12,120 bases of DNA from Bacteroidales bacterium (lineage in GTDB: Bacteria > Bacteroidota > Bacteroidia > Bacteroidales > UBA932): assembly GCA_017461285.1 (NCBI GenBank), contig JAFTYS010000057.1, forward strand, positions 1 through 12,120, written 5' to 3'. Made by a program: the position numbers and the translations under genes. Positions 9,331 through 12,120 of the stretch are shown one piece after another; position 1 is the stretch's first letter, and each line of letters starts with the position of its first letter. The notes beneath the pieces are model-generated. The model was not told the origin of the DNA and searched no databases. It was given only the letters and a program-made list of their open reading frames with translations.

Positions 9331-11352
9331 ATGGACAGAAAGATTTCAAAGATATTCCCATTTATCCTTCTCCTGTCGGCAGTTTCCTGCCTTCAGGAGG
9401 AGATGTCGGGAACACAATCGGCTCCGCAGGAGGAAAAGACCGTTCTTGAACTGAAGTCGGTCAACACTTCGGAAGATGCCGTGGAAGGAACTCTCGTCGT
9501 TCTCCTCGACGAGTCGGCGGCAGCTGCCCTTAAAGCAGGCAATGATGTGCCTGCTCTTGACGGGGCATGCTCGAAGGTTGATGCGTCTCTCGCCAAGGCA
9601 TTCCCATGCAAGGGAACCGAAAGAGAGAGACAGCACCGTCTTGACAGATGGTACCTCATCACATTCCCGTCGGAAGTTGCCGTAGAAGAAGTTGCGGAAG
9701 TATTTGCAGGACTCCCTGAAGTGGAGGTAGTGCAGTACAACACCGCAGTAGCCCGCTTTGAAGAAAGCGAGGCCACAGAATGGACACCGGGTGACAACAC
9801 CGTCTCACCTGTGCTTCCTTTCAATGACCCTAAGCTCATCGACCAGTGGCACTATATGAACTACGGCGACCTCAGTGTCGCTCCTACAGTCAGAGTCGGA
9901 GCGGACATCAATGTCCGTGACGCATGGAAGCTCACCACCGGAGACCCGGCCATCATCGTGGCCATCTGCGACGAGGGTGTTAAGTATGACCATCCGGACC
10001 TTGCTGCCAACATGTGGGTGAACGAGGCTGAGAAGAACGGTGTGGAAGGAGTCGATGACGACGGCAACGGCTATGTCGATGACATCCACGGTTACAACTT
10101 CCTCAGCACCTACAACATCGAGACAGGCCAGGGCAACCTCATGCCTGTGACATGGTCAAGGCCGGGGGACAACGGTCACGGAACCCATGTGGCCGGCACC
10201 GTGGCTGCTGTCAACAACAACGGCATAGGAGTCGGCGGAGTGGCCGGAGGTGACGGCACACCGGACACAGGCGTACGCATGATGACCTGTCAGCTCTTCT
10301 CGGGCAACGCGAGCGGCGGCACACTCAACCGCGCCCAGGCCTATAAATATGCGGCAGACATGGGTGCATGCATCCTCCAGTGTTCGTTCGGACAGGATGC
10401 CGGCAACCTTCTTTCGGATGCCGACTTCGAGACCCTCTACAGCTTCGAAGCCGACGCCCTCAACTACTTCATGACCAACCCTGCGCCGGGCAACCCTGTA
10501 GGCGGCAACTTCGCCATTTTTGCGTCCGGCAACGAAGGCAAGGACATCTCGGCCTACCCTGCAGCCCACAACAGATACATCTCCGTGGCAGCCTTTGGCC
10601 CTGACTACCTTCCGACCAACTACACCAACTTCGGTCCGGGAACCAACATCTGTGCACCGGGAGGAGACTACGCCATCAACTCCACTTCTGCAGCCCCTGA
10701 GAGATCGCAGATCCTCTCCACCCTTCCAAAGGAAATCGGCAAGGGAGAATACGGCTACATGCAGGGCACATCCATGGCTTGTCCGCACGTTTCGGGAGTC
10801 GTGGCGCTCGCCCTTTCGTATGCAAGGAAACTCGGAAAGACATTCACCTATGACGAATTCCTCTCGATGATCTACACCTCGGTCAACAACATCGACTACT
10901 ACATCGAGACTTGCGCCAAATACAACAACGGAGTGCAGATGGACCTCACCCCGTACTGGCACAACATGGGTACCGGAGCCATCGACACATGGAGGCTCCT
11001 CATGCAGATCGAAGGCACACCATGCCTGGTGGTGCAGAAGGGCGCCGATGTCAAGATGTCCCTCGACCAGTATTTCAGCCCGGCTGCATCCCACCTCACC
11101 TTCACCAAGGTCGAAGTCAGCGATGAAGCCCGCGCAACCCTCGGAATCGTAGGAGACCCATATGTGAAATACGGCAAGCTTTACATCCGCTGCGAGAATG
11201 AAGGCTCGGCCAAGATAAGCATCTCGGCCATTGCAGGCGGCAGCGATATAGCAGGACAGGGAAGTGCAACCATGGGAGGAACTGAATTCACCCGCGAAGT
11301 GTCAATCCTCTCCCGTACTGCAGGAGTGGCAGAAAACGGTGGCTGGCTCTAA
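9331..11352 (+). CDS. S8 family (subtilisin-like) serine peptidase lipoprotein
   Basis: This is a secreted serine endopeptidase. The triad is intact: Asp214 in CDEGVKYDHPDL, His283 in NGHGTHVAGT and Ser481 in GTSMACPHVSG, with the oxyanion Asn401 in ASGNEG. The loop DDDGNGYVDD at 242-251 is Asp-rich and may bind calcium. A lipobox (A-V-S-C) gives lipidated Cys20, followed by LQEE, an acidic pattern that fits surface export in Bacteroidota. Residues 50-145 resemble an I9-type propeptide/inhibitor (EGTLVVLLDE, then DRWYLITFPSEVAVEEV, then VEVVQYNTAV). The catalytic domain spans about 165-530. A C-terminal beta-sandwich (about 562-662) ends in AENGGWL. I chose the ATG at 9331. An in-frame TTG at 9319 would add MKIY but sits just 11 bases after the previous stop and is not needed, since the signal peptide is complete from 9331. 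The gene is last in the operon. Its role is inferred as producing peptides for the SusCD importer; maturation of another surface protein is the alternative. Confidence 0.95.
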   Translation: MDRKISKIFPFILLLSAVSCLQEEMSGTQSAPQEEKTVLELKSVNTSEDAVEGTLVVLLDESAAAALKAGNDVPALDGACSKVDASLAKAFPCKGTERERQHRLDRWYLITFPSEVAVEEVAEVFAGLPEVEVVQYNTAVARFEESEATEWTPGDNTVSPVLPFNDPKLIDQWHYMNYGDLSVAPTVRVGADINVRDAWKLTTGDPAIIVAICDEGVKYDHPDLAANMWVNEAEKNGVEGVDDDGNGYVDDIHGYNFLSTYNIETGQGNLMPVTWSRPGDNGHGTHVAGTVAAVNNNGIGVGGVAGGDGTPDTGVRMMTCQLFSGNASGGTLNRAQAYKYAADMGACILQCSFGQDAGNLLSDADFETLYSFEADALNYFMTNPAPGNPVGGNFAIFASGNEGKDISAYPAAHNRYISVAAFGPDYLPTNYTNFGPGTNICAPGGDYAINSTSAAPERSQILSTLPKEIGKGEYGYMQGTSMACPHVSGVVALALSYARKLGKTFTYDEFLSMIYTSVNNIDYYIETCAKYNNGVQMDLTPYWHNMGTGAIDTWRLLMQIEGTPCLVVQKGADVKMSLDQYFSPAASHLTFTKVEVSDEARATLGIVGDPYVKYGKLYIRCENEGSAKISISAIAGGSDIAGQGSATMGGTEFTREVSILSRTAGVAENGGWL

Positions 11353-11356
11353 TCTT

Positions 11357-11398
11357 TCATTCCGAGCGAAGTCTCCCACTGTCATTCCGAGCGAAGTC
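11357..11398. repeat. Two direct copies of a 17-base intergenic repeat, one with a hairpin arm
   Basis: The 17-mer TCATTCCGAGCGAAGTC occurs at 11357-11373 and again at 11382-11398, a 25-base period, in the gap between the peptidase stop codon and the next gene. After the second copy the sequence continues GAGGAATCT. ATTCC (11384-11388) can therefore pair with GGAAT (11401-11405) around a loop that may itself fold weakly. The first copy lacks this closing arm. AATCT stands at both edges (11351-11355 and 11403-11407). There is no T-run, so it is not a classical intrinsic terminator. From memory, close relatives of this string recur many times between genes in Bacteroidota genomes; I could not check that here. 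Confidence 0.75.
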
Positions 11399-11424
11399 GA
11401 GGAATCTCTAAAACAAAAAAGAAA

Positions 11425-11868
11425 ATGAAAAGAACAATATACACAATCCTTGCAGCCCTCCTCCTGACGGCAACCGGCTGCGAAAACCCCGCCGACCGCA
11501 TCATCGACAAGATTGTCGGTGACTGGCACTACACTGCCGAGGAAAACGGCGTGGCCGAAGATGTCTGGCTCTCGTTCGGCGCAGACGGCACATTCGAGAT
11601 ATACCAGAAGATAGGCGAAGGCCCATACTGGCACAGCACAGGTGAATACACCGCTGACCCGGCCACAGGCATCCTCACAGGAGTCTATTCCGACCGCTAC
11701 CCGTGGAAATATTCTTACAAGGTCGAAGTCGATTCCCGGAAATTGGAAATGCTCGCAGTAGAACTCGAAGGCTACATGGTCATCTACACCCGCGAAACCA
11801 TCCCGGCCGAAGTCCGCGACAAGTCTGTTACTCTTACCAAGGCGGAAGCATTTGAAAGACATCTGTAA
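11425..11868 (+). CDS. Small lipocalin-like lipoprotein of unknown function
   Basis: This 147-residue protein has a lipoprotein signal peptide with a clear lipobox (T-A-T-G-C, lipidated Cys19). The rest alternates short beta strands in the manner of the lipocalin-like domains common in small Bacteroidales lipoproteins. A conserved-looking opening at 32-36 (GDWHY) is followed by a strand ending in FGADGTFEIYQ (51-61), a Trp-His-Ser turn, a GEYTADPATGILTGVY hairpin, and later strands to about residue 125. A charged C-terminal tail ends in FERHL. No enzyme motif is visible. The gene is 72 bases from the peptidase stop, across a repeat element, so it may be a separate transcript or a read-through product. 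The A-rich sequence before the ATG is usual for Bacteroidota and there is no strong Shine-Dalgarno site. The fold assignment is by pattern only; function and ligand are unknown. Confidence 0.88.
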   Translation: MKRTIYTILAALLLTATGCENPADRIIDKIVGDWHYTAEENGVAEDVWLSFGADGTFEIYQKIGEGPYWHSTGEYTADPATGILTGVYSDRYPWKYSYKVEVDSRKLEMLAVELEGYMVIYTRETIPAEVRDKSVTLTKAEAFERHL

Positions 11869-11995
11869 ATTCCGTTTATTAATTCATGAAGATGACCGAG
11901 ACGCTATAAAACGCCCGATTAAATTCAGCCATTTCATGCAGCGTTAGCCGGCATCGGTTCTTCGTAGCAAAGACTTTATTCAAAACATAAAAGAT
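11869..11995. other. Intergenic stretch with a small hairpin, no recognised terminator or promoter
   Basis: This AT-richer gap contains one short inverted repeat, AGCCG (11946-11950) and CGGTT (11955-11959) with a four-base GCAT loop and one G-T pair. No T-run follows, so intrinsic termination is not supported. I found no good match to the Bacteroidota promoter pair (TTTG near -33 and TAnnTTTG near -7), though partial matches exist. The only ATG-started frames inside it are a few codons long. Confidence 0.35.
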
Positions 11996-12120
11996 ATGAA
12001 AACAAAAAACACTTTCGCGACTTACGAGTCGCCACAGACAACACTCATGACCTTGCAGTCAGAAGGCATTCTCTGCGACAGTCTCAACTGGAGCAACGGA
12101 ACTCACGACGGCTTCACCAA
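11996..12120 (+). CDS. N-terminal part of a small non-secreted protein with a YxxP-type start (cut by the window edge)
   Basis: An ATG at 11996, preceded by an A-rich tract (ACATAAAAGAT), opens a frame that stays open to the window end for 41 codons plus two bases. The visible start reads MKTKNTFATYESPQTTL, then MTLQSEGILCDSLNWSNG. There is no signal peptide or membrane segment. The layout, a Lys-rich start, a Tyr-x-x-Pro, a hydrophobic stretch, then a Glu-Gly-Ile-Leu-Cys and Ser, resembles very short hypothetical proteins abundant in Bacteroidales genomes, whose function I do not know. The codon choice matches the neighbours. The true length and any further domain lie outside the window. Confidence 0.65.
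   Translation, partial: MKTKNTFATYESPQTTLMTLQSEGILCDSLNWSNGTHDGFT

Noticed and set aside
8393..11094. Minus-strand open frames at 8393-9253 and 10156-11094
   Set aside because: They are antisense shadows of the large lipoprotein and the S8 peptidase. The peptidase frame is proven by its catalytic motifs.
11320..11352. Type IX secretion sorting domain at the peptidase C-terminus
   Set aside because: The protein has a lipobox, and its C-terminal end lacks the usual roughly 80-residue sorting domain with a late Lys-rich strand, so lipoprotein export is the better explanation.
11384..11405. Intrinsic terminator after the peptidase gene
   Set aside because: The ATTCC/GGAAT stem is short, encloses a 12-base loop and is followed by CTCTAAAAC, not a T-run.

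Overview
The window reads as a stretch of a Bacteroidota (order Bacteroidales) chromosome. The evidence is a SusC/SusD pair, several lipoproteins with Bacteroidota-style signal peptides and acidic residues soon after the lipid-bearing cysteine, mostly weak or absent Shine-Dalgarno sites, and A-rich start regions. Third codon positions favour G and C, which suggests a higher-GC gut-type lineage (for example Rikenellaceae-like or an uncultured relative). The genus cannot be fixed from the sequence alone.

Positions 53-11352 hold one tightly packed plus-strand operon of five genes, with gaps of 4, 12, 5 and 23 bases. In order they are: a 631-residue lipoprotein that appears to be built from three divergent copies of one beta-rich domain; a SusC/RagA-type TonB-dependent transporter; its SusD/RagB-type lipoprotein lid; an 802-residue multidomain lipoprotein, probably surface-exposed; and a subtilisin-like (S8) serine peptidase lipoprotein with an intact catalytic triad and an N-terminal propeptide-like region. 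There is no glycoside hydrolase, polysaccharide lyase, sulfatase or carbohydrate sensor in the window. The most economical reading is an outer-membrane system in which a surface or released protease cuts protein or peptide outside the cell, the lipoproteins bind it, and SusCD imports the fragments with TonB energy. The substrate is inferred.

Positions 11353-11424 separate the operon from what follows. They contain two copies of a 17-base repeat (25-base period) that resembles short dispersed intergenic repeats of Bacteroidota genomes. A small lipocalin-like lipoprotein gene (11425-11868) follows, then a 127-base intergenic stretch. The start of a further small gene at 11996 runs off the window; it has no signal peptide.

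No tRNA, rRNA, CRISPR array, transposase or regulator gene was seen. The many long open frames on the minus strand are shadows of the plus-strand genes.
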